NCBI RefSeq assembly: GCF_001411555.2 | Contig: NC_049910.1 | Location: 28,801,150-28,865,149 of the forward strand | DNA: 64,000 bases | Reading direction: 5' to 3' | Source of the DNA: Juglans regia | Taxonomy: Eukaryota; Streptophyta; Magnoliopsida; Fagales; Juglandaceae | Shown here: piece by piece, positions 43,931 through 55,880 of the stretch | Position numbering within the stretch: the stretch's first letter is position 1 | How the letters are laid out: the number at the start of each line of letters is the position of its first letter | Translations under genes and position numbers: made by a program | The notes under the pieces: generated by a model | Told to the model about the DNA's origin: nothing | Databases searched by the model: none | The model's input: the letters and a program-made list of their open reading frames with translations, nothing else

Positions 43931-44340
43931 TGCTTTGGCATGACTTCGGGGAAGAGAGAGAAAGATCTGTGGTGAAGGGTGACTGGCGACTGAGTGATAG
44001 AGGAGGATCGACGACGACATTGTTGGGGAGAAGTTGAGGGAGAAGGAAGAGCTACGGGGAGGAGCTGCAGGAGAAGGAGGTTGATTAGGGCTTTACACCG
44101 TCGCTTGGTGATGTTGTGTATTTGTTTCTGTCCAATGACTAATTGTTTTTACTTTTTTTGGTTTTGTAACTTTTTTTTTCTTTTCATTTTGGAGTTTGGA
44201 TGATTAGGGATTTTTAATGTTAGTAGGGTTTTTCCCTTTTTTTCTATATTTTGCTTTTATTTATATTTTGGATGTTATTGCCATTTTGAATCTTTTTCTA
44301 GTTTTTTTTTCTATTTTTTTTTGTATGTTAATAATAATTT
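43537..44340. other. G-rich non-coding stretch
   Basis: Rich in GGTGG and GGGCTT on the plus strand, with a (GA)n tract at 43906-43931 and T-runs from 44150. Frames are low-complexity. Texture is like the LTR leader sequences on the opposite strand, but no ends are defined. Confidence 0.4.
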
Positions 44341-44514
44341 AGATTGAAAATAGTCACAAAATCAAGACTTGGCCAAAACTTAACTAGTAAAATCAATTGG
44401 GCCAAAATTGAAAAAGTGACCTATTGGGGTAAGGGTCAAACAGAACAGATCGGACTGGACTAATTGGCAATGATCCGATCGAAGATGGAAAATTCTAGAT
44501 CGATCAGACTGAAC

Positions 44515-44740
44515 CGAATACACCCGAGTACTACTGCTTGAACTGGTACTCTTATCTGAGGGGTGTATTTTATTTTGTTTTCTCCTTCTCTCCGTCTCGT
44601 AGTTGAAAGAAAAAATTTCAATGCACCACATGCAGCATTGACCAGCATCGTAAACGATAAAAGGACGCAGAGGATGAAAACAAAAAATTAAAAAAAAAAA
44701 AATTACAAGTAGTGGCACCCATGGAGCATCGAGTACCACC
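44515..44740 (+). repeat. locally triplicated block, unit 1
   Basis: Contains GGTGTATTTTATTTTG, CTCCTTCTCTCCGTC, ATGCAGCATTGACCAGCATC and GGAGCATCGAGTACCAC. The same words recur in the same order at 46040-46685 and, in part, at 47430-47545. It is not coding. Confidence 0.7.
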
Positions 44741-45377
44741 CTATGTCGCCCACGTGGTGGAAAGGCTCTGAGCATGGTCGGGTGTGGGATGCGTAGAGTG
44801 GTGTACCCGAGACCATCTGAATACGCACGCTGCTAGCGTGTCGTGTGTGTGGATGTAAAGAGGATTCCGTGTGAGAAGCTTATTACGAAGAAAAATGATA
44901 AATACACTTAGGAAGTCGCGTTCGGATATTCGGTCAAGTTCAGTTTTTTTTTTTTCCTTTTTTTTTTTAATAAATAATAATGAATTGAATAGTAAAGAGA
45001 TTTATGCAAAATCTATTTAAATTGAGTTTAAAATATATTTAAATGTTAAGGTGATTTTAATATTTTTTATAGAAAATTGAAAAAAATTATGGATCTAACA
45101 TATAAAAATGTTTTAAGTTATAAGAAGTTGTGGGTCCTATGTGCAAAAAGATTTTGAGTTATATGAATTTAATAATTTGATAATTAAGTGTTTAGATGCT
45201 AGATTTAGTTTAAAAAAAATTATAAATTTATTTAAAAATACTTTTTCAATAATTAAATACAAAAATATAATAAAGGAAAATAAAATATCAATATCTAACT
45301 TTTTGTAGTGCTGCATCTTATTCTAAATACACATGCACCCGACATGTTGCATGTGTTGGACAAGGGTAACATTTAAG

Positions 45378-45769
45378 AATGGTTTGGATAGAGAGATACT
45401 TCTATTTATCTCATCTCATTTCATCTTATTCTAATATCAAAATATAAAAAATATAAACACTTTTTAATTTTAAATTTTTACTTTTTTATTTAATCATTAT
45501 CTAATTATTACAACTTTTTCAAACTTCTAAATAAAATAAAATAAAAAATTCAACTCCCAAAATAAAAATAATTTTAAAAAATTATATTATAACAATATTT
45601 TAACTTTATAATATTTTTACTTAACTTTTTATCTTTCATTTACTAAAATCTTATAAAATATTTTAATTCAAACTATTTTAATTCATCTCATCTCATCTCA
45701 ACTCAAATATCTGATTACTATTAACAAATCATCTCAATTCATTTAATCTCAACTCACTGTCTAAATAAT
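45378..45769. mobile_element. MITE-like element with imperfect inverted ends
   Basis: Left end GGTTTGGATAGAGAGATA pairs with right end CTCACTGTCTAAATAATT (inverse AATTATTTAGACAGTGAG). The inside has CATCTCATCTCAACTC-type repeats and is AT-rich without coding. Ends of the GTTTGGATAGTGAG type remind me of MITEs common in Fagales, by memory only. A partial relative is at 46925-46980. Confidence 0.6.
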
Positions 45770-46039
45770 TTTTAATGAAAATTGTTAAAGCCACCGAGAG
45801 ATAATTCCAAAGTTTTTTATAGAAAAGTATAAAATATATTTTTTATTTCTTCTATTTTTTAAACACTTTTTAAAATTATTTTAAACATTTAAAAACTCTT
45901 TGTTAATAATTAATTAAAGAAAAAAGATATTGATAGTTCTTGAGTGGACGCATCATTTCCCTTTTCCGAATTAATATAGTTTAGAATAAGTCACGCTTCA
46001 GAATCCTAGAGAGAGAGAAGCTTTGAGCGCTACTGTTTG

Positions 46040-46685
46040 AAGCCTTGAACCGAGCTGGTACTCTGATCTATGGGGTGTATTTTATTTTGTTTTGAAAAAC
46101 GCTATTTTGTCTATTGAATTTATCTTTATATTTTGATACTTCATATATTTTAATTTTTTTTACTGAATAATTAAGAAACTGACTATTATTGTATTGATAT
46201 TTATTTTATATTTTTTAAAAATATTTTAAAATGGTAAAAACTGATAAATAATAAAATTTGTGACTTGAATGGCTGCTAGTGTGCTACTGCGCTCGTTTGT
46301 TTTTTTTTTTTGAAAAATGATTTACACACAATATTTATATAATGCATTGTACAATAATATTTTAAATAAGAGGTATTTTTATAAAATGTCTTATAAAAAT
46401 AATATAATTTTTATAAAAATAATATAATTTTATAAAAATACCCTCCTTTTATAATATTATTATAGAATGCATTGTATAATTTGTCGTGGATATATCATTA
46501 CCCTTTTCTCCTTCTCTCCGTCTTGAACTCTGTAGTTCCAATAAAAAATGTAAGAGCAACACATGCAGCATTGACCAGCATCGTATGCGATAAAAGGAGC
46601 CAGAGGAAGAAACCAAAAGGTTCAAAATAACAAATTACAAGTTGGGGGCAGTAATGTAGCATCGAGCACCACAACTTATAATATT
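46040..46685 (+). repeat. locally triplicated block, unit 2, split by a foldback element
   Basis: The first part 46040-46090 (GAGCTGGTACTCTGATCTAT and GGGGTGTATTTTATTTTG) and second part 46500-46685 (CTCCTTCTCTCCGTC onward) match unit 1. They are separated by about 410 bases including the foldback at 46316-46500. Unit 1 therefore shows an unsplit form. Confidence 0.65.
46316..46500. mobile_element. foldback MITE
   Basis: Two long arms are inverted copies: ATAATGCATTGTACAATAAT (from 46339) pairs with the sequence ending GAATGCATTGTATAAT (about 46480), and GGTATTTTTATAAAAT pairs with ATTTTATAAAAATACC. Arms are about 55 bases with few mismatches. No coding. Outer ends AATGAT and ATCATT may be the termini. 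Confidence 0.65.
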
Positions 46686-46919
46686 TTTTAACTTTTAATA
46701 TTAAATATTAATATTATGTTTTTATTTTATTTTATTATTTTAATTAGATCTCATTTTCGTCGTATTAAACCAGATGACACGACACAAATCAAACATTTAT
46801 GATTATGTAAAGCTCTTATATTTTTGTAACGCTTTAATAAAAAGTCTAAATTATATTATTTATATTTTAAAATAATTAATCAATAAAATTATTTATTATA
46901 TTTTATTTAAAATTTTGAT

Positions 46920-46982
46920 TAAATTATAATGATGAGATGAGATTGAATGAGTTAAGATAATTTCACTATTCAAATCAAGTCA
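46920..46982. mobile_element. MITE fragment (GATGAGATGAGATT type)
   Basis: GATGAGATGAGATTGAATGA followed by TTCACTATTCAAATC resembles one end of the MITE at 45378-45769. Only about 60 bases are recognisable. Confidence 0.45.
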
Positions 46983-47429
46983 AAGAGTAATACTAGATAT
47001 AATTATAATTTATACAAACGACGCAAACTAATTTTAAAAAATAGTGAATTCATCATTAAAAACTTATTTTTATTTTTTTATATAAATTTCATATTTACAC
47101 TTATTTTTTTAAAAAAGAAAACGGTGCGGCACCTATGATAGCAAATATTCTTCTACATAATCAAATGTCTTCCTTCTTTAATTTCTCTTGAATTTTTGCT
47201 TCTCAGACTCAACAGTCTCCATCAATGATGTGTTGAACTTGGTTGCTGTTTTTAATGGCATCATCGACGATAATGACGTCTGAGTTTCTAGTTTTGAGCA
47301 TTCTTTATTCAAATGGCACTTTAATTAATTCCAAGTACTATTATTATTATTTTTTTAATGAATATTGTTAGATCCGCGGGAGGTAATTTCGAAAATTTAT
47401 TTCCAAAAGTATAAGATATATTTTTTAAA

Positions 47430-47545
47430 CAATTCGTATACGATAAAAAGAGGCAGAGGAAAAAACCAAAAAGTTATAAAAAAAAAAAAAAATTACAACT
47501 TGGGGCAGTCATGTAGCATCGAGCACCACAACTTATAATGTTTTT
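47430..47545 (+). repeat. locally triplicated block, unit 3 (partial)
   Basis: Contains GGCAGAGGAAAAAACCAAAA, then TGTAGCATCGAGCACCACAA, matching the right parts of units 1 and 2. The poly(A)-like run in the middle (47478-47491) also occurs in unit 1. Confidence 0.65.
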
Positions 47546-47746
47546 AACTTTTAATATTAAATATTAATATTATGTTTTTATTTTTTTAATTTTAATTGGA
47601 TCTTATTCTCATCAGACTAGACGGTCATAGGTGACACAACTAAATCACACATTTATCATTGTGGTAAGCTTTGATACATTTAATAATACTCTAATGAAAA
47701 ATCCAAATTACATGACTTATATTCTAAAATGATTAGTAAATGAAAC

Positions 47747-47960
47747 TTAAAATATTCTAAAAACTCTACACTGAGTTTGGCATAAGAGGTGTCCCCACCA
47801 CATTGAACCCCACTTACCTTCTGATTGCATGTTACTGGAAGTCGTTTGCACAGATATGACAGACGTCCACAACAGTCGGCGTCGACTATGAGATCTTTTT
47901 TTCATACATCGTACCGTGCCTTTCGTATGCCTGCAACAACGAGCTCTCAAGTAATTCGTG
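47747..47960 (+). repeat. direct repeat with 51037-51215, left copy
   Basis: AAACTCTACACTGA, AGAGGTGTC, CCACCACA and ACCTT(C/T)TGATTG are shared in the same order with 51037-51215, followed by GCCTGCAACAA against GCCCGCAACAA. The two copies lie about 3.3 kb apart and may be flanks of one retroelement or two copies of one. Confidence 0.6.
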
Positions 47961-48316
47961 ATCAACATACAACAACAACAAGTGATCGAGCAAACAGTAG
48001 AATGGAGGGAAGATTTGTAAAAATAGAAGAGAGATTGAAGAAAAAGTGAAGATATTGTTGCACCAAGCCATATTGAAACAAACGAAGCGGAAATCGCAAA
48101 ACACAGATAAAACGAACCTCGACGATGACGAGAAGAGGAATATGTACAAAGATTTGCATTAACTCAGGGATAAATACAAGGAGATGGCCAGGAAGATTGG
48201 CGCATCCTCCTCCATCGACAATCTGTTGAAAAGCACTGACTTGCCTTGCAACACTGAGATAATGATAGTGTCACTCCTACCAAAGTTTAAAGATCCCTAA
48301 ATAGAACTGTACGACA
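47747..48316 (+). pseudogene. Ty3/gypsy gag remnant
   Basis: Near the end (48180-48316) the plus frame reads MARKIGASSSIDNLL, then LLPKFKDP, a TAA, and IELYD. This is the usual PLP.KFK.P..E.YDG motif at the start of the retrotransposon gag domain in gypsy elements. The upstream part has no stable frame. Coding breaks off right after the Tyr-Asp codons, where TGTCTCCCC begins at 48317; that may be an insertion boundary. Confidence 0.6.
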
Positions 48317-50018
48317 TGTCTCCCCTAGGGGACCATCCGCACACTCTGGCTCCCTTCGTCACACCACAGGTAACGACTGTGTGTGTGACTTCGCAATGAG
48401 CAATGCCCATCTCTGTGCCTGGTGCGTAACGTAACCAGACATCCTCTAGCCCCCGCCAGTAGAGGGGTCACGGAGTTGTGCCAAGAGCGGTACCGTCTTG
48501 GCCAAGCCCGCTGTCGCTCGTTGACAGCTCAGGGGACGTTACTCAGTTTTATACGCTCTCGAGTAACTAGAGGAGCTCCACAAAGATAATACCCTATCTC
48601 GGCTTGGGATCGTAATACGCACGCACCCACAAAAATACTTTTAATCATTTGACACTAAAACCACAGTTTTACCGGTTTCATAGCACAACCATAGAACAGA
48701 GCACAATTTTAGTATCACGACAAGCAATAACAACTAAAAATGTAGATGCATGCTAGAAAACTATTGGATGACATGACAATATTACAATAAAACAACCATC
48801 ATAGATTTTACAGTTTCAAAGAATCAGGTTTTCCACAACTACATGCGATTCCTAACGCTCCATCCAGCCCTCGGCCAATAAATCCAACAACAACCACGAT
48901 ATTACATCCCAACACTTCACAGGGCCTTCGGCTACTTAACCAACCATAACCTGACTACAACATAACATGATTTTCTAGCGGTAGAAATCCAAGGGTCAGT
49001 CTAGGGTTTTACTTACAACGCAGACAGGCGAATTCTGGATGATCAAGCGAGTTGACTTAAAGTGTCCCTCTCAGATCGAGAGGAAATTGTGATCGTGCAC
49101 GTGCACGAGTCTCTGCGCAGATGGAAAAAGTGGTTAGTTAGATTTGATCGCGGCCTAAAATAAGATACGAGTTGAGTGGCAAACAGACTTTACAAGGGTA
49201 GTGCCAGGAGTGGAGAAGCACGACGGCAGCAGTGGTGGTGCATGGCGGCGGCAAAGACAAATATGGGTAGAAAGGTGGGGCAAACTGAGGGGTTACCTCA
49301 AAAGGTGGCAGATCTGATGTGGTGGAGGATAGAAGAGAGGATTCTCGTGGCGGGGTGCGGCAAAGCACAGCGGGGAAGTGGCTATGGTGAGTTTTAGCTC
49401 ACAGATTGGGTGGAACCAAGGGAGAAGGAAAGCGAGAATGGTAAGGGGAGGACTAGGAGGTGGTTACACGATCACTAGAACACAACCAAGTGTGGCAGCT
49501 CACTGTGGCGCTAGGGTAAAACTAATCCTAGAGGTTTCAGGAGGTAGATCTAAGGGGGAGGGAGGCTATGGAAGATGATGGTGTGCGGCAGAACCCTGGG
49601 CAAAAGGGGAAAGAGGGATCTGGCGGTACCCTGAGCCGCACAGGATGGAAATCCAAGAGGGGCAAAGAGGGATCCAGGGGTTGAGGTCTAGATTGAGAGG
49701 GAGAAGAGGGCTCGGTGATGGGTTTTCAAAGGGTGGAAGCTGAGCTTAGCTTGGAGGCAGAAAGACCTTCAGATAGTGAGATTTGGACTTATGGTTTGAT
49801 GCAAAGCAAGCTACCGAGGCTTCATGCGGTGCCACGCGCAATGGGGTTCCAGCTTGGGCTATAACAGTGGGCATGCAGCGGCGGTGAGTAGCTGCCACGG
49901 CTAAAGCTTCTAGCATTGATAGAGGGGAGAGACGCAAGTTGCAGTGAAATGAGTGGTAGTGGCAGGTGGGGAAGAGGGGCTGCTGCTTAGCGGACACGTG
50001 AAGATGGCAAGGGAGCAA
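48317..50018 (-). other. GC-rich block, possibly an LTR of unknown type
   Basis: It starts TGTCTCCCCTAGGGGACC immediately after the gag remnant and is GC-rich to 48620, then AT-rich, then strongly G-rich (49000-49990). On the minus strand this gives a pyrimidine- and C-rich leader followed by GTAAGTAAAACCC at about 49005-49017, the same architecture as LTRs A-F. I could not find a matching right terminus or target duplication. No gene is recognised. Confidence 0.35.
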
Positions 50019-50662
50019 TTAGTGCACAACATGAAGAAAAATTCTTGTGCCATTCTTTGATATAAGAATAGTGGTTCTCCAGGTGTACCACTCTGCACTT
50101 AATTCATGAATAGAAACTGCACAAGTTCTCATCAAGATGCCAGACATAATGGGTATATAGGAACTCCTAAGCGGTAAAGTCATAGCATTCCTTGCTAGCA
50201 GACTCCAAGACTTAACAACACACCATACTGCTTGACAACACACTATCCAGGCATTGAGGTTAAGTTGGGATGAGTCTAAACCCAAATAATCGAAAGCATT
50301 ATGAATCGGACAACAAATAGGGAGACATAACTCTATAAGAAACCTACTCATGAATAGGGCCATCTGTCCGGCGAACCCTTTTGAATCAATATCCCTACAA
50401 CGTGGAACAGGCACCTTTAACATAATAGAATCAAGAACTCCATATAGTAGTTCCTGACAAGATCAAGATCTACTTATGAAGTGGTGACAAACCAATGATG
50501 ACCCTCAAAGTCATATGGGTGACAAGAACTGGCACCCCCAACCTTGTTAGGTGAAGCTTAAGGGCGTGAAGAATGGGAGCCGCAAGAACCAAAACGAGAA
50601 GTGTTGAATCGAGCCATTGGCAATAGATGAAGGACAAAGGTCGAAAAGAAGAAGAAGAAGAA

Positions 50663-50695
<33 letters not shown>

Positions 50696-51036
50696 GACTT
50701 AGGGTTTACGAGAAATTAAGGGGCCAACAGTCATAAACGCGCTCGTACAAAATTCAAATTCAACTATCATTAATGTTGATTTAAGGATACAATGATAATG
50801 TTGATTTAAGGATACAACGGGCGAATAATCTACAGTGTGATATCCATCCAAAATACCCTTTTAGGGTATTAATTCCCTCCAACATAATGATTGATTAGGA
50901 GCCCTAACAATCCACAATCCAACAAGGACAAGAGAAGGTCAGGCCATGAGGTAAGCCTTTTTTCTCATCACATTACCAAGCCATATAAAAAAAGGTCAAA
51001 GAACACCCTTGAGGTAACTTTTTAATGCCCTAAAAC
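50019..51036. other. unassigned sequence with (GAA)n(GAT)n microsatellite
   Basis: A minus-strand open frame of 134 codons (50019-50423) has no recognisable motif and no supporting context. The microsatellite at 50648-50694 has GAA units then about nine GAT units. The remainder is AT-rich. Confidence 0.4.
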
Positions 51037-51215
51037 TCGAAATATTCTCAAAACTCTACACTGATTTTGGAATTAGAGGTGTCTCCCACCACACCGAGCC
51101 CCATTTACCTTTTGATTGTAGGCTACTAGAAGTTGTTTGTGGAGATACGAAACATGCCCGCAACAATATGTTAACACACAAGCTTCCAAGTAATAGATTT
51201 CATGTTTATATATAG
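51037..51215 (+). repeat. direct repeat with 47747-47960, right copy
   Basis: See the left copy. Identity looks moderate, so the duplication is old. After 51215 the sequence diverges. Confidence 0.6.
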
Positions 51216-52154
51216 ATAAAGTTCATATAGAATTACCTCAAAAACTAAAATATTAACTCTTGATCATTATCTAAAAGAAGAGGAATTTTCTAAATATGAC
51301 CAACTAGTTTCTCTATTTTCTTGCAATTCATACATCTCACTTATATTTTCCTACACTTGGCTTTAAAACCTCTGATCTTGGTGAAAGAATTAGCTCATGG
51401 GCCCTGAATAAAATGTTACGATGAAAGAGAATGGAAAACTCACGCTTTATTTTTTATCCAAGTCTTCTATTTACATGGTTGAGGTGTACTTAGTGTGAAC
51501 GCGACTAATCCAAGAATGAAAATTTCACACTTTAGATTAGGAAAATAGTATACATACAGTCATTTTTATTACATTTATACAATCCTGATTGAAAAGAGAG
51601 AGATTTTTATAAATAAACTTATAATTGTAACATCGTTCTATTGAAATACCCTCAATTAATCTAAAACATGGTTATATAAAGGTTGTAACAGAAAGCTGTA
51701 CGTGTATTATTACTCCTTTAGATTAATCATAGATAAAAGTATGCTTGATTCCTTGAACTTTATGACTATGGAGAGTGTTCTTATTCTTTCTCTTTCTTTT
51801 CTCTTCTTGTGAGTCTACATTTGCAACACGCAAATGATCTAAGGATAGATCAATTGAGTTAGAAGAGATGGGTATGAATTGTGAGTTTTTTAGAAAAAGG
51901 AATGATAAACACAACCATTTTAAAGTCTTTTATAGAGTCATATTTTAAAATGAGGGTATTTATAAGAAGTGATGGCAGTTTTATAAGTTATTTTGTAAAA
52001 ATACATATCATTTAAAACATAATTGTGTAAAAACTTGTAAAAAGGGTTGTGCATCTATCATTATCCTTAAATTATGGATGCAAGGTCTGAACATTTTGGG
52101 TGTTATTTTAATTTGATCTTTATATTTAAATGGGAGGGTAGGTATTTTACGAGA
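51216..52154. other. AT-rich intergenic stretch
   Basis: Contains short segments such as ATAAATAAACTTATAATTGT and AAATGAGGGTATTTATAAGAA that resemble parts of foldback elements. No coding is supported. Confidence 0.35.
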
Positions 52155-52230
52155 ATATTTTTAACGCATCATCCTGCTCGTTTCCTTGTTAAGTATAAAG
52201 GGAATGAGTGAGATGATGCGTTAAAAATAT
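52155..52230. repeat. 76-base hairpin with perfect 18 bp stem
   Basis: ATATTTTTAACGCATCAT (52155-52172) is the exact inverse of ATGATGCGTTAAAAATAT (52213-52230). The 40-base loop has a second, imperfect stem CTCGTTTCCTT against AAGGGAATGAG. It lies about 40 bases before the gypsy gag remnant. It may be a small foldback element or a hairpin RNA source. Confidence 0.85.
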
Positions 52231-52261
52231 GAGATTACATGGATTAATAGTGCATGTTAAA

Positions 52262-53060
52262 TATAAAAGTTGCAATCGATGGAAGTTGTGACTTGGCAGG
52301 GATTCAAAAACGACTTTGAAGACCACTTCTTCCCAATCATCGTGAAGTGGCAAAATGCAAGAGAGTTTTCTCGTCTAATTCAAAGCAGCATGATCGTCGA
52401 ACAGTATGCTGCTAAGTTTATGGAGTTGGCGAGGTCTACCCCTCATCTCATCTCCATTGAAGAGGTGCGAGCTAAACGTTTCCAAGATGGACTGTAGTTG
52501 TGGATATTGTCTCGAAAGGTCTGTCTACAAACACAAAATTTTGAGAGGCTAGTAGAAATAGCCTCCATTGCAGAATGTGAGCATTGTAGCCATGTCAACA
52601 TGCGAGAAGCAGAAGAGTTACACTAGGGAGGGAAGTAGTTTGGGATCATTACAGAAGGTCATATCAACATTAGGGATGCACGGTCAATTAATCTTGGGAG
52701 TTTGTATGAGTGGTTGGACACCTTTGTTCAACTGGTGCAAATGGTCCCACGAGGGAGATTGTCGATCGAGCTCAGTGACTTGTTTCAGATGTGTTTAGCT
52801 TGGACACTTTGCTTGGGAATGCCCTAGAGTGACCTAAGGAAGTAGGCCTGACCTGGTTGGAGGAAGATCGGGCCAGAGTCAATCAGTGTAGGCAAGGGTT
52901 TCTGCTTTGACACCTGGAGAAGTTGATGAGGAGACCCTAGAGACCCAAGAGGTTGGCATCATCAAAGGTACAAACTTGTTTTAGTTTAAGTTATTGCATC
53001 ATGTTTAGAGACTCGGGTGTATCCCAGTCATTCGTATCTACTGCATTCACTTGAATGTGC
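52262..53060 (+). pseudogene. Ty3/gypsy gag-protease remnant
   Basis: 52270-52497 reads TWQGFKNDFEDHFFP, then VEQYAAKFMELARSTPHLIS and RAKRFQDGL, the Retrotrans_gag domain of gypsy elements. After frame breaks, a zinc knuckle CFRC...GHFAWEC is seen at about 52781-52822 with a TAG inside it. FRDSGVSQSFVSTAF at about 53008-53052 is the start of the aspartic protease (DSG). RT and integrase are absent. It is a short relic on the plus strand. Confidence 0.75.
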
Positions 53061-53351
53061 ACTAAAGCTATCTAATATATGTTTTAGAATATTATAAATA
53101 TATCTATTTTATATATGGTACTATAAATCTATCAAACTAACTATTATAAATCTCATTCAATAATTCAAATCATATATTTTTAAATTCTAATAATATAGCA
53201 TATTATAATAGAAGTATGCTTGTATCCCATTAAACTATTCAAATCCGTTGACTAAATTATCCATAACAACACAATTTTCCATATTGTTATCCAACCACAT
53301 CCAAAAAATATAAACAAAATATTAGTCTCACATATAAAAAATATTCCTAAG

Positions 53352-54029
53352 ATGGTGGAGGCATAAATTTTCGTGACATCATGATCTGCATCTCATGAAG
53401 CATTTCTTGGCACTGAATTGCTACCTCCCTCTATAGCTCCTCTTGTTGTTGATGCCTTAATCGCGTCTCCAAATCAGCTTCATTTAACCATGCGGTCTCC
53501 TCCATTTCTCTTTGCCTTGATCTTAGTTGCTCGACATCTAGTCTTGATTTATCTAACTCTTGAGAGGAAAAACTTAATCTGCTCTTTGATCCCGAAGAAG
53601 AGGCAGAAGATTTTACGCACTACCCCAGATCTCTCAGATATAAAAAAAGGGGCCACAGAACTTGAGAAAAAACACAATGTAGCTCGCTGATGATACTTTA
53701 GAAGCAGATTCGTTGCGGAGCGCGATCATTTTATTGTACTCAAGAAAAAGCAATATTAACCAATAGACATGAGATAAATATGTAATTAATACTTCTACTT
53801 CGCTTCGCTAAGTTTGCCAACTCTTCTAAGGAACATCAGATTCTTCATCTTCTCCTTCATCTTCTAGGATGCTTTCATATATATTAAGTGGGGCGAATTT
53901 TTGCACCCCTTGCCAGGCACCCATACTTGGGATCATCCAAGTAATAAACTTGATTTGCTTGGCTAATAAGCACAAATGAGTCGGCTTTATACCCTTTTTG
54001 AGATGTGTTAACAATGATAAAATATTCAT
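53352..54029 (-). pseudogene. CACTA transposase remnants (TNP2-like tail and coiled-coil protein)
   Basis: On the minus strand 53826-54029 reads, with one frame change, LISQANQVYYLDDPKYG, then WQGVQKFAPLNIYE and an acidic tail EDEGEDEESDVP. This resembles the C-terminal region (DUF4216-type, QVFY..D) of plant En/Spm TNP2 transposases. 53352-53570 reads SRQREMEE, ETRLRHQQQEELQ and MSRKFMPPPS, a coiled-coil C-terminus like that at 29115-29357. Both are fragments. Confidence 0.6.
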
Positions 54030-54361
54030 CTATAGTCATCTATAGATCTATATGTATATACCTAGTGAGGTATATAGTTTATATACTATCAATACATAGT
54101 ATACAATGTTTAGTAAGTAGTATATATATAGTATGTATATAGTACTATATATACTATACATATTTTTATCATCATTTCTATAGTAGATAATGTATATATA
54201 CTATATAACATTGTTTTCTACACATTATATATAGTTACTAAAATACATGGTATAGATATGTCATATACTATAAATTAATTACATATATCATATACAATAT
54301 GTACATATAGTCATATATATGTAGCCTACCTTTTATAACAAATCACATTTACATTAATCAT

Positions 54362-55880
54362 GTGGTTGTATGTTTGAACAGTGACACAGTGGTTTGAACA
54401 TCAATTCGAATGATACTTTTGTCCATTCGAACAAATTATTAATGGGGTCTACCTTTTACATTGTTCGAACATCAAAAAGTATTGATGCTATTTTAGTTGA
54501 ACGATAGTCACCTTTGTTCGAACAGATGTGCCTTGAGCTAAAGTGAGTGCAGAAAGGTGGGATAATGGAAACATCTGGTGTTTGAACAATTAAGAGGATG
54601 TTCATACTATGTAACATTTATTTTTTAACGCATATAATTATATCAGATACCTATTCGAATGTAACAACTTGTTGGACCATGGGTTCGAACTTGTAACATA
54701 TAGTTCGAACAACAATTGCCCTAACATCAAGCACGAGCAAACTTGCATGCTAAAGGAAATTTTTACGTTCAAACAGAAAAGACAAGTGTCGAACAGTTAA
54801 ATCAAATATTTGGACCTCCCATCGTCCTTGCCTCCTCAATTTTATGAACATTTTCCTGTTGAGAGAGGGAGAGAGAGAGAGCTTCCTTGATTGACCTTTG
54901 GATAGCAAATAGAGAGGGCCGGAGAGAGAGAGACGTAGAGAGGGAGAGAGAGACATGAGAGAGAGACCATGCGATATAGAGAGAGTCGGTCGTTCAAGTG
55001 TTTGTTGGGCATTCTCCAAAGAACCATTGTGCAATAGATCTACAGGGAGGTAAAAGCTCCTTTCTCATTTTTTCCATTTATTGTTGGTTGTATGTTTGAA
55101 CAATGACACAGTGGTTTGAACATCAATTCAAATGGTACTTTTGTCCATTCGAGCAAATTGTTAAAGGAGGTTTGAACATCAATTTGAATGGTACTTTTGT
55201 CCATTCGAACAAATTGTTAAAGGAGTCTACCATTTACATTGTTCGAACGTCAAAAAGTATTGATGCTATTTTAGTTGAACGATAGTCACCTTTGTTCGAA
55301 CAGATGTGCCTTGAGCTAAAGTGAGTACATAAAGGTGGGATAATGGAAACATATGGTGTTTGAACAATTAAGAGGATGTTCGTACTATGTAACATTTATT
55401 TTTTAACGCATATAATTATATCAGATACCTGTTCGAATGTAACAACTTGTTGGACCATGGGTTCGAACTTGTAACATATAGTTCGAACAACAATTGCCCT
55501 AACATCAAGCACGAGCAAACTTGCATGCTAAAGGAAATTTTTATGTTCAAATGGAAAAGACAGGTGTCGAACACTTAAATCAAATATTTGGACCTCCCAT
55601 CGCCCTTGCCTCCTCAATTTTATGAACATTTTCCTGTAGAGAGAGGGTGAGAGATTGAGCTTCCTTGATTGACCTTTGGATAGCAAATAGAGAGGGCCGG
55701 AGAGAGGCAGACGTAGAGAGGGAGAGAGAGACATGAGAGAGAGACCATGCGATATAGAGAGAGTCAGTCGTTCAATTGTTTGTTGGGCATTCTCCAAAGA
55801 ACCATTGTGCAATAGATCTAGAGGGAGGTAAAAGCTCCTTTCTCATTTTTTCCATTTATTGTTGGTTTACTTTATGTGAT
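54362..55880. repeat. tandem duplication, two units of about 720-780 bp
   Basis: Unit 1 starts GTTGTATGTTTGAACA at about 54364 and unit 2 at about 55087. Both contain TTCGAAC words, the CTTGAGCTAAAGTGAGT segment, a (GA)n tract and TTGTGCAATAGATCTA. Unit 2 has an extra copy of about 55 bases (TTTGAACATCAATTTGAATG at 55170). Encoded frames in the GA tract are artefacts. Confidence 0.85.

Noticed and set aside
50019..50423. 134-codon minus frame as a gene
   Set aside because: No recognisable motif, no neighbouring exon or promoter signal, and it lies among repeat remnants.
54750..55034. 94-codon minus frames repeated at 54750, 55528, 61563 and 62341
   Set aside because: They lie in (GA)n tracts and are repeated only because the DNA is duplicated; no domain or plausible start context.
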